Source of the DNA: CAZLBC01 sp964557575
GTDB lineage: Bacteria > Planctomycetota > Phycisphaerae > SM23-33
NCBI GenBank assembly: GCA_964557575.1
Contig: CAZLBC010000015.1
Span: 9,089 to 73,088, forward strand
Direction: 5' to 3'
Length of the DNA stretch: 64,000 nucleotides
Made by a program: the position numbers and the translations under genes. A model generated the notes under the pieces. It worked only from the letters and a program-made list of their open reading frames with translations, did no database searches and was not told the DNA's origin. Shown here piece after piece: positions 26,301-35,768 of this stretch (position 1 is the stretch's first letter; each line of letters starts with the position of its first letter).

Positions 26301-29300
26301 TCCCTGGACAAGGAACCGGAGCCGATGGAAATCAGGACGTTCACCATAAAAACCGGCAGGGCCTCGGCCGCGGCCGCCGCGCTGCAGGCGCTTCTCCAGA
26401 AAGAGCCGGCGGGCAGGTATTCCCGGTCCCGGACGCCGGCGAAGGCGGGTGAACCGCGAATCACCGCCGACGATTCGACCAACCGCCTGATCATCGCCGC
26501 CGCGCCCGCGCAGTGGCCCCGGCTGGAAACAATGGTCGAGAAGCTCAAAGAAGGCGTGGAGGAATCCCGGGCACCCGCCATGAAACTGGTGAAACTCAAG
26601 CATGCCGCGGCGTCGAACATCGCCGAGTCCCTCCAGCAGGCGGCGCGGTTCCGGCACCACGGCGAGGAAGGGTGGGTGCCGGCATCCATCGTCGCGTCGT
26701 CTGAAAAGTCGCTCCTGATAACCGCGTCCCGGGCCGACATAGAGGAACTGTCCTCCATGATCGAGGCACTTGACGTCAAGAAAGATCCGCTGGAAATACG
26801 GACCTACAAGATCACGGCCGGAAAGGCCGCCGACGTGGCCCGATCGCTTGAGGGCCTTTTCGCGAAGGAATCGAAGGCCCCGGCCTGGTCGCGGTATTCC
26901 CGCGGAAAGGCCGACAAGCCGGCATCCCCGAAATTCGAGTCGGACACCGCGACAAACCAGATTATCGTCGCGGCCACGCCCGACGAATTTCCGGCGATCG
27001 AGAAACTCATCGAAAAACTCCAGGCCAAGAGCGAACTCGCCGTCCAGACGAAGACCTTCACTCTCAAGTTCGTCGAGGCGCGGGAAATGGTCGAGATGCT
27101 GGAAGAGGTCACGGGCTCTGAGGGGGGGCGCAGCCGCTACTGGTGGCGGCGGAGTTCCGGCGGCGAGGAGAATCGCCTGCGCATCGCCTCCCTGCCCAGC
27201 GCAAACGGCGTCGTCGTCCAAGGACCGGCCGAGCAGGTGCAGATGGTCGAGGAACTGATCAGGACATTCGACACGGACAAGGAAGCCGCCAGGATCGTCC
27301 TCCGTCACGTACGCCTCGAAAACGCAAACGCGGAAACGCTGGCGTCGTCGGTAAACAACGTGCTGGAAGCGGCCGGCGGCGGGCGCAGCTACCGGGGCAG
27401 GCGGACGTCCAGTTACAAGCGGCTCCTCTCCGACCTCCAGGGAGAAAAGGATCTCGACCAGGTGAGCATCATCGCAGAACAAAACTCCAACAGCCTGCTG
27501 GTCCGCGGTCCGTCGACCGCGGTCGAGTCGATCGTGACGCTCATCGGCGATCTCGACAAGCAGAGCATTTCCGACGAGGTGCAGGTGCGTATCTTCCCGC
27601 TGAAAAACAGCGACGCCGGCCAGCTCGCCGACGACCTCGAGGACATGTTCAACGCGCTGCTCAGGCAGAGCCGGTATTCCCGGAGCGGCAGCCGGAAAAC
27701 CTCACCCTTCAGCGTCGCGGCCAATAAGAGAACAAACAGCCTGATCGTCTCCACGACCCCGGCCAATTTCCAGGTCGTGGAAAAGATGCTCGCCGACCTC
27801 GACGGCGAGGAGAAATCCCGGCGGGAGGTAGAGTACGTCTTCCTCGAAAACGCCGACGCCTTCGATGTCTACCTGCAGCTCGACGAACTGTTCACCGACC
27901 GGCCGTGGGGCGAGCGGCCGTCCGTCACCACGGACAGCGAGGCGAACGCCCTGACCATGATCGGGACCGAGTCTGACCTCAAGCTCATGAAGGAGGTCGT
28001 CACCAAGCTCGACGCCCAGGCGGCGAAATCCTCCGTCCGGGTACGGGTCATCACGCTGTCCGACGTCAGCGCCGAACGCATGGCGAACATGATTCAGCGG
28101 CTGTACGCCCCGCGGACCGACAAGAAGATCATCGTGACCGATAATCCCGAGGAGGGGGCCGCGACCGAACCCGCCGACAAGAAGAAAGCGGCGCCCGCCG
28201 TGTCCCCGGCCACCAGTTCGCCGTCGGCGGCCCCCGCGGCGGAGACCGGCACGGAGAAGAAAGAGGAAAAAGAATCCGCCCCCTCGCCGATCACCATCGC
28301 GGTGGACAAAAAGGCCAACGCGCTGCTCCTCAGCGGCCCCAGGCGGGAACTGGAGGAAATCGAGGCCCTCGTCAGCGAGTTGTCGTACTCCGCGTCGCCG
28401 GAGGCGGAATTCCGCACGTTTGAAGTGGAGAATGCCGACCCGACCCAGGTGGCCGAGACGCTCGAGGAGATCTTCAATCCCAAGGTCGAGCGGGTCAGGG
28501 GTAAGCTGGTGAAGGCCCGGCCGAAAATCACCGCCGTGGCGATAGAGCGGCTCCGACGGATTATCGTGCGGGGCAAACCGCTGGACCTCGAGATGGTCCG
28601 GCCCCTCGTCGAGCAACTCGACAAGGGCATGGACGTATCGTGCGCGGTCAAGGTGTTCACGCTCAAGAACGCCACCGCGTCCGCCGTCGCCGCCAACCTG
28701 GAGAATATCCTGGCGGGTGCCGCCGGGACGAAGAAGGCCACATCACGCCGCAGCCCGGTGGGGCGGAGGATCGAGCGGATGCGCCGGGTGCTTGTCCACG
28801 AAGCCGGCGAGGGAAAGCCGGTCGAAATCGCCGGCGAGGTGACTGTAGACGCCAACGATGAAACCAACTCAATCGTGGCGTCGGCGCCGGCGGAGGTCAT
28901 GGCGCTGATCGGCTCGCTGATCCGGGAACTCGACCAGTCCGCGGCCGAGGCCGCCACGCCGGTGGTCCGTTTCTACCGGCTCGAGAACGCCGAGGTTCCG
29001 GACGCGGTTGCCGATCTGAAGGAACTGTTCTCCGAGACCGCCCGCACGAAGAAAACCAGGGCCGCCGCGTTCGAGCCGCCCGTCGTGATCACCGGGGACG
29101 AATCGGGCGGCGTCGTGATCGTCTCGGCGTCGCAGCAGAAGCAGGAACTGATAAGCGAAGTCGTCAAGCAGATCGACAGCATCCGCGCCGCCGAACAGTT
29201 CGCGGTCAAGATATACACGCTGAAAAACGCGGAGGCGATCTACGCCGCCCGGGCCCTGAGCCAGTCTTTCAGCGACGCGACCGTCAAGGGCAAGCGGGTA

Positions 29301-32300
29301 CGCACAGGTGAATCCGGGCTCCGTATCAGCGCAGATCCCTCCAGCAACGCGCTGATCGTGCGTGCCCGTACGGAAGATCATGAAAAGATCGCCGCGCTGG
29401 TCGAAAAACTGGACGTCTCACGGACCGCCGACGCGAGCGTCAGGATGATCCCCCTCAGCAGCGCCGACCCCGTCCCCCTCGCCCGGGTGCTCACGAACCT
29501 CTTCGTCACCGGCAAGCGGGACACCGTGGCCATCGAGGCCAACACGTCCGCCCAGGCCCTCATGGTGCGTGCCGACGACGAAACCTTCGACAAGATCAGG
29601 GCGATGGTCGAACAGCTCGATACCGGGGCGTCCGGCAAGGAACGGACCCGGTCGCTGATCAAGCTCACCCACGCCGAGGCCTCGCCCGTTGCCCTCGCGC
29701 TCCAGCGGTCATTCGCCCCCGCACCGGGCACGCGGACCGGCCCGGAGGAACTGGTGGAGGTGGTCGCGGAACCCGGCTCCAACAGCCTGGTCGTCACGGC
29801 CTCCGCGGAGAACCTCAAAAAGGTCACGGCCCTCGTCGCGGAACTGGATTCCGAGGAGATCAGCGGCGTCAAGACCAAGTTCATGGTGCTCAAGAACGCG
29901 CGGGCCGCGGACATCGCCGGCATCCTCTCGAAGATAGCGGAATCCACGGCCGCTCCCGCCTACGGAAGACGGCGGACGGCCGCCACGCGAAGCGTCGCGA
30001 TCTCCCCGGAAGCCACGAGTAACGCCGTGGTCGTCAGCGGGCCGGCGGCAAAGGTCGCCGAAATGATGCAGATGGCCGGGGATCTCGACCAGGCCGCAAC
30101 GGTGTCGTCGACCGGCGTGTACATCATCCCCCTCGAAAAGGGCGACGCCGAGAGCGTCGCGAACATGCTCAGCACGCTGCATTACCAGCAGCTCCAGGCG
30201 GCCCGGCGGGAGGGCACATCCATGGAGGCAATGGCCGTCTCGGCGGACCCGCGGGCCAATGCCGTGGTCGTGGCCACTACCAAGCAGATGTACGAGCGGG
30301 TCAAGACCTGGATCGCGCAGCTCGAGGAGATGAAACCCCAGCGGGATTCGATCAGGATCATCACGGTCGAGTCGGCGGCCCCGGAAGACGTCAAGCGCGC
30401 CATCGAACAGATGTTCGACCAGGGCGAACCGGGCACCCGGGGCCGGCGCGGCCGCGCCGGCGGCGGGCGATCGGGAAAGGGACAGGTCGACGTCAGCGTC
30501 ATCGAAAAGCCGCGGGGCGTGATTATCAGCGCCGACGAGCGCGATTTCGAGGCGATACGCGAACTGGTTAAGGGCCTCGAGGCCGCGGCTGAAAAGGGCA
30601 AGCGGCTGCGAAAGATCTTCAAGCTTGCCAACGTGACGAACCAGCGTGTCGTGCAGGCCCTGGCGCGGCTCTACCCGGTCCGTCGCGGCGTCGACGAAGA
30701 TGACCAGGTGACGATAACGGCGGTCTCGGGCACCCGGGCCGTGATCGTCGTCGCGCCGCGGAAGGAAATGGACGAGATCGAGCACCTCGTCCAACAGCTC
30801 GACATGAAGGAGATCTCCCCGAAGCTGGAGTTCAGGGTCTTCCGGCTCGAAAACGCCGACCCGGCCGAGATACTGCCGACCCTGCGGTCGATGCTGCTGC
30901 AGCTCCGGCAGGCCTACGGGGACACGGCATTCGACGTCAGGGCCGACACCAGGACCAAGAGTATCATCGTCACCGCACGCGGGGACTACTTCGAAAAGAT
31001 CGAGCCCCTGATAAAGACGCTGGACGAGAAACCCGAATACGCCACGGCCGACATGGCGGTCATCAGGCTCGAACGCGCCGATGCCGAGGCCCTCGCCGAC
31101 GTCATAAAGGAGATGCTTTCGGTGCGGGGCGACAGGCAGATGACCCCCGAGGCGCGGACGCTCCAGGAACAGTTGCGGTTGCTGCGGGTGCGCGGCGGAC
31201 TGAAGAAGAAACTGCCTGACCTCGATCTCTCCAAGCCGATCAAGATCATTCCCGATCCGGCCGAACCGCAGGGCAGCAATTCGCTGGTTATCATTTCGAC
31301 CGCGGAAAACATCGCGGCCCTCAGGGAAGTGGTGGCCATCCTGGACACGGTTCCCGTCGCGGAGGGCGTCGCGGTGAAGATTATTCACCTCAAGAACGCC
31401 GACGCCGACAGTGTTGCCGACATCCTCGACGATATCTTTGACGAGGGCAAAAAGCTGGCGGGCAAACCGGACAGCTCGGTTGAAGAAAAGGCCGAGCCGG
31501 AATCCATGGCCGGCAAAGCCCTTGCCAGCGAGATCAGCATCGCCTACGACGACCGGACCAACGCGGTCATCATGGCGGGGGCCACGGTCGTGATAGCGCT
31601 TGCCGAAACGCTGGTCAAGGACCTCGACCGCGAGCAGGACAAACTCCTGACGGACGTGAAGCTCTTCAGGCTCAAGCACGCAGACGCCGAGCGGCTCGCC
31701 CCGATACTGATCAGCGTATTCGAAGAGGCCGAGGACGATCCGGAACTGACCGGCCTGCGAACGCACGTGACGCGCCTGCGCACGCACCTGGCGAACCCGG
31801 ACGGCAACAAGAAACCCGCCGCGGGCGATGGTGAAAAGACGACGCGGCGGCCCCGCCCGCGGCAGCCGCTCGTGATAGAAGCCGACGCCACGACCAACAT
31901 CCTCATCGTTTCCGCCCGCAGCGACCTGATGCCCCTGATCGCCGACGTGATCGACAAGATGGACGTGGCGGGCGCCGGATCGCTGCGGACCGTCAGGATC
32001 ATACCCCTCGAAAACGCCGACGTGACCCGCGTCGGGCAGATGATCGAGGAACTCTATGCCGGCCCCAACCGCCAGCTCATCCGCGAGGAGGACCGGCCGA
32101 CGATCACCGCCGACACCCGGACGAATTCGCTGGTCGTCTCCGCCAGCGACAAGACGTTCACGGTCCTCTCCACGGTGGTCGAGAGCCTCGACCGGAAAAC
32201 CCCGGTCGAGCTCCGCGACCTGCGGCTGCTCACGCTGGAAAACGCCGAAGCGACCGTCATCGCCCCGACGCTGCAGGAAATGATGGACGCGCGGGTCGAG

Positions 32301-35300
32301 CGGCAGGAATCGCTCGGCGTCGCGGACGCCGCGGCGCTGCGGGTCGTCATCACCGCCGACCCGCGGAGCAACTCCCTGATCGTCGGCGGCTCACCGGAGA
32401 GCTACCAGATCATCAGGGACCTCGCCCGGAAGCTGGATACGGCCAGCCCCGCCCTGGCGGGGCAGGTCCAGATCTACCCCGTCGTCGAGGGGACAGCCTC
32501 CTCGATCGCCAGGACCCTTTCCAGCTTCTTCGACGACCGCTACCGGGCGGCCCGCACCCGGGACGTCGAGCGGCGCCGGCCGGTGATCATCGCCGATGTC
32601 CGCACCAACAGCCTGATCGTCTCCGCCGTCAAGGACGACACGAAGGTACTCCAGGGGCTGCTGAAAAAGCTCGACGTGAAGCTGGCCCACCCCTCGGTGC
32701 GGCTGGAGGTCATCTGCCTGAAACACAACGATTCCGGGACGGTTTCACAGACTCTCGAGGAGATCTTTTCCGCCCGGCTGGAATCAATGACGCCGCGGGG
32801 CGAGGAACCGGAGCCCCAGGACCGGGTGGACATCACCGCGGACCCGCTGAGCAACGCGCTGATCGTTTCCGCCAGCAAGGAAAACCTCGACCTCCTCCGC
32901 GGGCTGCTGGAGAAGGTCGACATCGAGCCGCCGGACGAAACCGGCATCGTCAAGATGTACCGGCTGGAGAATTCCGATGCCAGCCGCATAGCTGAAATGC
33001 TGGATAACCTGGTCAGCCAGGGCTTCTACAAGCCCGGCCTCGTCACGGCGGCCGGCAACGACGCAATCCGGGCGCGGGAAAAGGTGTCGATCACCGTCGA
33101 CACCCGGACCAACGTCATTATCGTCTCGGCGAGCAAGGAAAACTTCGCTATCATCGACGAGATTATTCGCACGGTGGACAAGACCGAGGATTTCGGCACA
33201 TTCGGCGACGTGCGGATATTCATCCTCAAGCACGCGAACGCCACCAAGCTCGGCCCGACGCTGCAGGAATTCTTCGACGAAAAACTGCAGGCCGAGCAAT
33301 CGACCGGCGCAAGCCAGCGGACGCTGCCGGTGGTCATCGTGCCGGACGCGCGGACCAATGCCATCCTGGTAGCGGGCAGCCGGGAAAGCTTCAACGACGT
33401 TTCCTCGATGATCGACCGGCTGGACACCGCGACCGCCGTCCCGGAAACGACGTTCGATATCTTCACGCTCCGGCACGCGACGGCCGACAAGCTGCGCGCG
33501 ACTATCCAGAGCCTCTTCGATCAGCGAACCACCCGCGACCCGGATCAGCCCAACGTGACCGTTCTGTCCGATCCCCGGGAGAACTCCCTGATCGTCGGGG
33601 CCGCCAAGGAAGACATCGAGATCGTCCGCTCACTGATACAGAAACTCGACACGGCGCAGAAAGGCGACGACAAGACGATCAAGGTGTTTCCCCTCTCCAA
33701 GGCCAATGCCGCCGAGGTGGCCGACACGGTCGAGCGGCTGTATGAATCCGAGGGCGGCGAGCCCGGCGGCATCTCCGTCAGCACCGACGAGCGTATGAAC
33801 GCCCTCGTGGTCTCCGGCGGCGCGGCCGACCTGGACCGGGTTTCCCGGATCGTCAAGCAACTCGACCGGAAGGAAGTCACCAGTGTCACCGAGATCAAGG
33901 TCGTCCCCCTGGAAAGCGCGGATGCCGAGGAACTCGCCGCCCTGCTGACCGACGTCCTGAACCGGAAACCGGAAGCCCTGCCCGGGGAGAACCCGAACCG
34001 GCAGACGCTTCTGCGATTTACCAACCTGAACACCGACGGCCGCAAAAAGATATCCGACGCGCTCCAGCAGGGCCTGCTGATAAACCCCGACAAGCGGACC
34101 AACTCGCTGGTCGTGTCGGCCCCCATGGAATACATGCCCATGCTTGAAGAGATGATTACGGCCCTGGACCGGACATCCCCTCGGGAGGCGGAGATCAGGA
34201 TATTCCGACTGAAAAACGCCGACGCCACGGGCATGGCGGACGTCCTCCAGCAGCTCTTCCGCACCGAGGACGCGACCGGGGCGAACCGCAACGCCCCCGA
34301 GATCATGTACACGATGAACGGCAAGAGTGCCGACGGGGCGAAACCCGAGCAGCCGGCGAAAAAGCCCGGCGAAAAGGATGTGTCCGCGGCCACGGGCTCA
34401 GCCGACCAGACGACACTGAACATCACCGTGGACATGCGGACCAACAGCCTGCTTATCGGCGGCACGCCGCGCCAGCTCGAGATGGCGGCGGAGGTGATCA
34501 ACGCCCTCGATTCCTGCCCCGCCCAGGAGCGGGTTACCCGGGTCTACCATCCCCGGACGACGAACGCCGCGCAGATGGTGGCGACCATACGGGAATTCCT
34601 CGACCAGGAACGGGACCGGATTCTCCAGACCCTCGGGGAAGACCGGGTCGGGGCCGCCCAGCGCCTGCTCGACCGTGAAGTCGCCGTGGTCGCGGAAGAG
34701 GAGACGAACACGGTGATGATCTCCGCCAGTCCGCGGTACCTCGATACGCTGGCGAGCATGCTGGAGGAACTGGACCAGGAACCGCCGCAGGTCCTCGTGC
34801 AGGTGCTCCTCGCCGAGGTTGACCTGAACGACGACACGACGCTGGGCATCGACTGGTCCTGGCAGGTAGGCAGCGAAAGCACCGTCGGCACCGACTTCAA
34901 TATTTCAGCGGGTATTGTGGCCGGCAACCCCGCGGGCTTTAACGTCTCGGTCACCGGCGGCGACCTGAGCTTCTTCCTCCGGGCCCTCCAGCAGCAGAAC
35001 CGGCTGCAGGTCCTGAGCCGCCCGCAGTTGCTGGCGGTCGAAAACGTCACCTCCACGCTCAATATCGGCGAGCGGGTGCCGCTGATCACCAACAGCCGGG
35101 TCACCGACGAGAACACGACCATCAACACCATCAGCTACGAGGACGTCGGCATTCAGCTCGAGGTGACCCCGCACATCGGGTCCGACGGGACGATACGCAT
35201 GGAACTGAACCCGGAGGTCTCCTCGGTGGGGACGTCCACGACGGCCATCTCCGAAAACGCCGAGGCTCCCTTCATCAACAACCGCTCGGCGAACACGACG

Positions 35301-35768
35301 GTCACCTGCTACAACGGCCAGACGATCATTCTCGGGGGCCTGATCTCCACCCGCGATTCGTACCGGGAAAACAAGGTCCCCCTCCTCGGCGACATCCCCG
35401 TCCTCGGCCTGCTCTTTCGCTCCACGACGCGGGAAGAGCGGCGGAACGAACTACTGATATTCGTGACGCCGACGATCGTCAGGAATGCCGATACCGCCCG
35501 GCGGATCCTGGAACGGCAGGTCAAGGGCAACGAGACGCTGACGGGGACCCGGATCGACCACTCCTTCAAGGACCGTCTCCTGAAGACGATCCGGGGCAAG
35601 GGCATGCAGGAAGCGATCCGGCAGCCGTCGGAATCCCTGCCGGAAAACCCCGCCGAGCTACGGCGTCAAACACTGGAAAAGACGTTGAAAAACCTGGAAC
35701 TCGTGCCGGTCGTGCCCGACGAAGAAACGCCTCCCCACGATCGCGCGATCGAATCCGAGGTGGATTGA
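23352..35768 (+). CDS. Giant secretin with about 43 N1-like modules (4,138 aa)
   Basis: An outer-membrane secretin about six times the usual length. Order: signal peptide (residues about 1-21); a Pro/Glu/Lys-rich linker ending in an eight-Glu run (about 25-125); an N0/STN domain (about 126-205, ILFQFDGVPYTQVIRRYAQELGK); about 43 tandem secretin_N modules of 70-110 aa (about 220-3813); a canonical secretin pore (about 3814-4050); and an amphipathic 85-aa tail. Each module follows one pattern: (I/V)xxxxLxxADA..(hydrophobic helix)..variable loop..TNxLIVSAxxxxxxxxxxLIxxLD. The pore has LSRPQLLAVENVTSTLNIGERVPL, INTISYEDVGIQLEVTPHIG, and NGQTIILGGLIS...VPLLGDIPVLGLLF, all standard. The frame is continuous with no break. 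T2SS secretins normally have N0 plus three such modules. It lies between the PilO-PilP fusion and a candidate pilotin. The family forms 12-15-mer rings. Inference: a very long periplasmic channel. Confidence 0.93.
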   Translation: MERKLGIVITALLVLTCTAFAGTAPPKDLPPPPAAKKEETPANTESAAPENKAEAVPEEKTESEKKAEPEKKAETAPASETKAETEKKPAAKPEPEKKPASQPETKPAETPAPKDEKEEEEEEESILFQFDGVPYTQVIRRYAQELGKPLIGDLSIEGTLTFFDSRPYTLSDAFTMLNTILAMKGFILVEKDRYLQLKPISEIPAETRIIRGLEKARNIPPEEIVTVVLPLQYADPEKASKAVVRMVSSFGSISPLKESGSVVITDRMRNIERIRTILGILDEGEPASEGKFLTVTLKNASAGEAADILSKLFGKSKSARRVYNPKLKKYVTISSGGKSDSLQIASDERSNMVIAYGSAAKLALAEEILKKLDVAEARAAGDVKIFTLKNARATELAETIEDTLKTKAKGKGRAGVVADTATNRIIVSGSSDHIATAETLLKELDISPEGATEGFRIIKLEHVRAADVYRSLRALAAGGRSSKRRGSRLSKIAAAYEINTNRLILSGPVEELAETEKLVQQIDAKPKQHETEIHVIKLSSGDAAGVARSVARLYRETHPRKPGTAEPAVVVEPEVTSNALIVSATPAQWPDVEKLIAKLQPEEEGMKAPAMRLVPLKHAKAADLADALQRASRYRHYGEAGWLPVSIVAAAEKTLLLTGSRADLDELSSLIDSLDTAPRPLEVRTFEVKTGTASSLARSLQGLLTKDEPAYSRWRKRTSGTGKGPKIMADDTTNRLMIAAEPEQWPRIEQLVETLQKGISDAKDTTTRLVQLKHADARTLATVLQTSSRHRHYGEEGWNPVSVVAASEKALIITAAKSDVDELSSLVESLDKEPEPVEIRTFTITTGRASAAAAALQALLQKEPAGRYSRSRTPAKAGEPRITADDSTNRLIIAAAPAQWPRIEAMVKKLKEGVEESRAPAMKLVMLEHAKASKLAGVLQQAARYRHYGQQGWMPVSIVATSEQSLLITASRADIEELSALVASLDKEPEPMEIRTFTIKTGRASAAAAALQALLQKEPAGRYSRSRTPAKAGEPRITADDSTNRLIIAAAPAQWPRLETMVEKLKEGVEESRAPAMKLVKLKHAAASNIAESLQQAARFRHHGEEGWVPASIVASSEKSLLITASRADIEELSSMIEALDVKKDPLEIRTYKITAGKAADVARSLEGLFAKESKAPAWSRYSRGKADKPASPKFESDTATNQIIVAATPDEFPAIEKLIEKLQAKSELAVQTKTFTLKFVEAREMVEMLEEVTGSEGGRSRYWWRRSSGGEENRLRIASLPSANGVVVQGPAEQVQMVEELIRTFDTDKEAARIVLRHVRLENANAETLASSVNNVLEAAGGGRSYRGRRTSSYKRLLSDLQGEKDLDQVSIIAEQNSNSLLVRGPSTAVESIVTLIGDLDKQSISDEVQVRIFPLKNSDAGQLADDLEDMFNALLRQSRYSRSGSRKTSPFSVAANKRTNSLIVSTTPANFQVVEKMLADLDGEEKSRREVEYVFLENADAFDVYLQLDELFTDRPWGERPSVTTDSEANALTMIGTESDLKLMKEVVTKLDAQAAKSSVRVRVITLSDVSAERMANMIQRLYAPRTDKKIIVTDNPEEGAATEPADKKKAAPAVSPATSSPSAAPAAETGTEKKEEKESAPSPITIAVDKKANALLLSGPRRELEEIEALVSELSYSASPEAEFRTFEVENADPTQVAETLEEIFNPKVERVRGKLVKARPKITAVAIERLRRIIVRGKPLDLEMVRPLVEQLDKGMDVSCAVKVFTLKNATASAVAANLENILAGAAGTKKATSRRSPVGRRIERMRRVLVHEAGEGKPVEIAGEVTVDANDETNSIVASAPAEVMALIGSLIRELDQSAAEAATPVVRFYRLENAEVPDAVADLKELFSETARTKKTRAAAFEPPVVITGDESGGVVIVSASQQKQELISEVVKQIDSIRAAEQFAVKIYTLKNAEAIYAARALSQSFSDATVKGKRVRTGESGLRISADPSSNALIVRARTEDHEKIAALVEKLDVSRTADASVRMIPLSSADPVPLARVLTNLFVTGKRDTVAIEANTSAQALMVRADDETFDKIRAMVEQLDTGASGKERTRSLIKLTHAEASPVALALQRSFAPAPGTRTGPEELVEVVAEPGSNSLVVTASAENLKKVTALVAELDSEEISGVKTKFMVLKNARAADIAGILSKIAESTAAPAYGRRRTAATRSVAISPEATSNAVVVSGPAAKVAEMMQMAGDLDQAATVSSTGVYIIPLEKGDAESVANMLSTLHYQQLQAARREGTSMEAMAVSADPRANAVVVATTKQMYERVKTWIAQLEEMKPQRDSIRIITVESAAPEDVKRAIEQMFDQGEPGTRGRRGRAGGGRSGKGQVDVSVIEKPRGVIISADERDFEAIRELVKGLEAAAEKGKRLRKIFKLANVTNQRVVQALARLYPVRRGVDEDDQVTITAVSGTRAVIVVAPRKEMDEIEHLVQQLDMKEISPKLEFRVFRLENADPAEILPTLRSMLLQLRQAYGDTAFDVRADTRTKSIIVTARGDYFEKIEPLIKTLDEKPEYATADMAVIRLERADAEALADVIKEMLSVRGDRQMTPEARTLQEQLRLLRVRGGLKKKLPDLDLSKPIKIIPDPAEPQGSNSLVIISTAENIAALREVVAILDTVPVAEGVAVKIIHLKNADADSVADILDDIFDEGKKLAGKPDSSVEEKAEPESMAGKALASEISIAYDDRTNAVIMAGATVVIALAETLVKDLDREQDKLLTDVKLFRLKHADAERLAPILISVFEEAEDDPELTGLRTHVTRLRTHLANPDGNKKPAAGDGEKTTRRPRPRQPLVIEADATTNILIVSARSDLMPLIADVIDKMDVAGAGSLRTVRIIPLENADVTRVGQMIEELYAGPNRQLIREEDRPTITADTRTNSLVVSASDKTFTVLSTVVESLDRKTPVELRDLRLLTLENAEATVIAPTLQEMMDARVERQESLGVADAAALRVVITADPRSNSLIVGGSPESYQIIRDLARKLDTASPALAGQVQIYPVVEGTASSIARTLSSFFDDRYRAARTRDVERRRPVIIADVRTNSLIVSAVKDDTKVLQGLLKKLDVKLAHPSVRLEVICLKHNDSGTVSQTLEEIFSARLESMTPRGEEPEPQDRVDITADPLSNALIVSASKENLDLLRGLLEKVDIEPPDETGIVKMYRLENSDASRIAEMLDNLVSQGFYKPGLVTAAGNDAIRAREKVSITVDTRTNVIIVSASKENFAIIDEIIRTVDKTEDFGTFGDVRIFILKHANATKLGPTLQEFFDEKLQAEQSTGASQRTLPVVIVPDARTNAILVAGSRESFNDVSSMIDRLDTATAVPETTFDIFTLRHATADKLRATIQSLFDQRTTRDPDQPNVTVLSDPRENSLIVGAAKEDIEIVRSLIQKLDTAQKGDDKTIKVFPLSKANAAEVADTVERLYESEGGEPGGISVSTDERMNALVVSGGAADLDRVSRIVKQLDRKEVTSVTEIKVVPLESADAEELAALLTDVLNRKPEALPGENPNRQTLLRFTNLNTDGRKKISDALQQGLLINPDKRTNSLVVSAPMEYMPMLEEMITALDRTSPREAEIRIFRLKNADATGMADVLQQLFRTEDATGANRNAPEIMYTMNGKSADGAKPEQPAKKPGEKDVSAATGSADQTTLNITVDMRTNSLLIGGTPRQLEMAAEVINALDSCPAQERVTRVYHPRTTNAAQMVATIREFLDQERDRILQTLGEDRVGAAQRLLDREVAVVAEEETNTVMISASPRYLDTLASMLEELDQEPPQVLVQVLLAEVDLNDDTTLGIDWSWQVGSESTVGTDFNISAGIVAGNPAGFNVSVTGGDLSFFLRALQQQNRLQVLSRPQLLAVENVTSTLNIGERVPLITNSRVTDENTTINTISYEDVGIQLEVTPHIGSDGTIRMELNPEVSSVGTSTTAISENAEAPFINNRSANTTVTCYNGQTIILGGLISTRDSYRENKVPLLGDIPVLGLLFRSTTREERRNELLIFVTPTIVRNADTARRILERQVKGNETLTGTRIDHSFKDRLLKTIRGKGMQEAIRQPSESLPENPAELRRQTLEKTLKNLELVPVVPDEETPPHDRAIESEVD
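25894..26057 (+). repeat. 164-bp exact repeat, copy 1
   Basis: Identical base for base to 26359-26522, offset exactly 465 bp. It covers most of module 9 from its first helix to the QWPR motif. The absence of even silent changes indicates a recent duplication or gene conversion. Confidence 0.95.
26359..26522 (+). repeat. 164-bp exact repeat, copy 2
   Basis: Second copy, within module 11. Identity stops at single mismatches on both sides (CC versus CA at the left, ATC versus CTG at the right), which is more like a gene-conversion tract than a simple fresh tandem duplication. Confidence 0.95.

Larger units (their letters stand above)
24948..27054 (+). repeat. Two-module (about 465 bp) tandem repeat block
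   Basis: Modules 5, 7, 9, 11 and 13 begin at 24948, 25398, 25866, 26331 and 26796 and alternate with a second type. Type A opens IRTFTIxTGxAS and closes STNRLIIAAAPAQWPRIE. Type B opens MKLVxLKHA and has the hallmark RHYGxxGWxPVSIVA. Spacing is 450, 468, 465 and 465 bp, showing growth by duplication of module pairs. Confidence 0.85.
24013..34790 (+). repeat. Array of about 43 secretin_N modules inside the giant secretin gene
   Basis: Counted by hand from the repeated closing motif TNxLIVSA...LD. Modules are mostly 75-90 codons, with a few expanded by long loops (modules 18, 20, 30, 31, 32, 41 and 42). Most pairs are well diverged, so the array is old; modules 5 to 13 are the exception and form a younger two-module repeat (period about 465 bp). 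The loops are often Arg/Ser/Gly-rich and variable. Confidence 0.85.

Noticed and set aside
24948..27054. Regular repeats as a possible CRISPR array
   Set aside because: The repeats are coding, about 465 bp long, and contain no short repeat-spacer pattern.
29709..31787. A 692-codon minus-strand ORF inside the giant secretin
   Set aside because: Shadow of the repeated module pattern on the other strand (repeated FE/LDxxG-type strings); no independent start signals.
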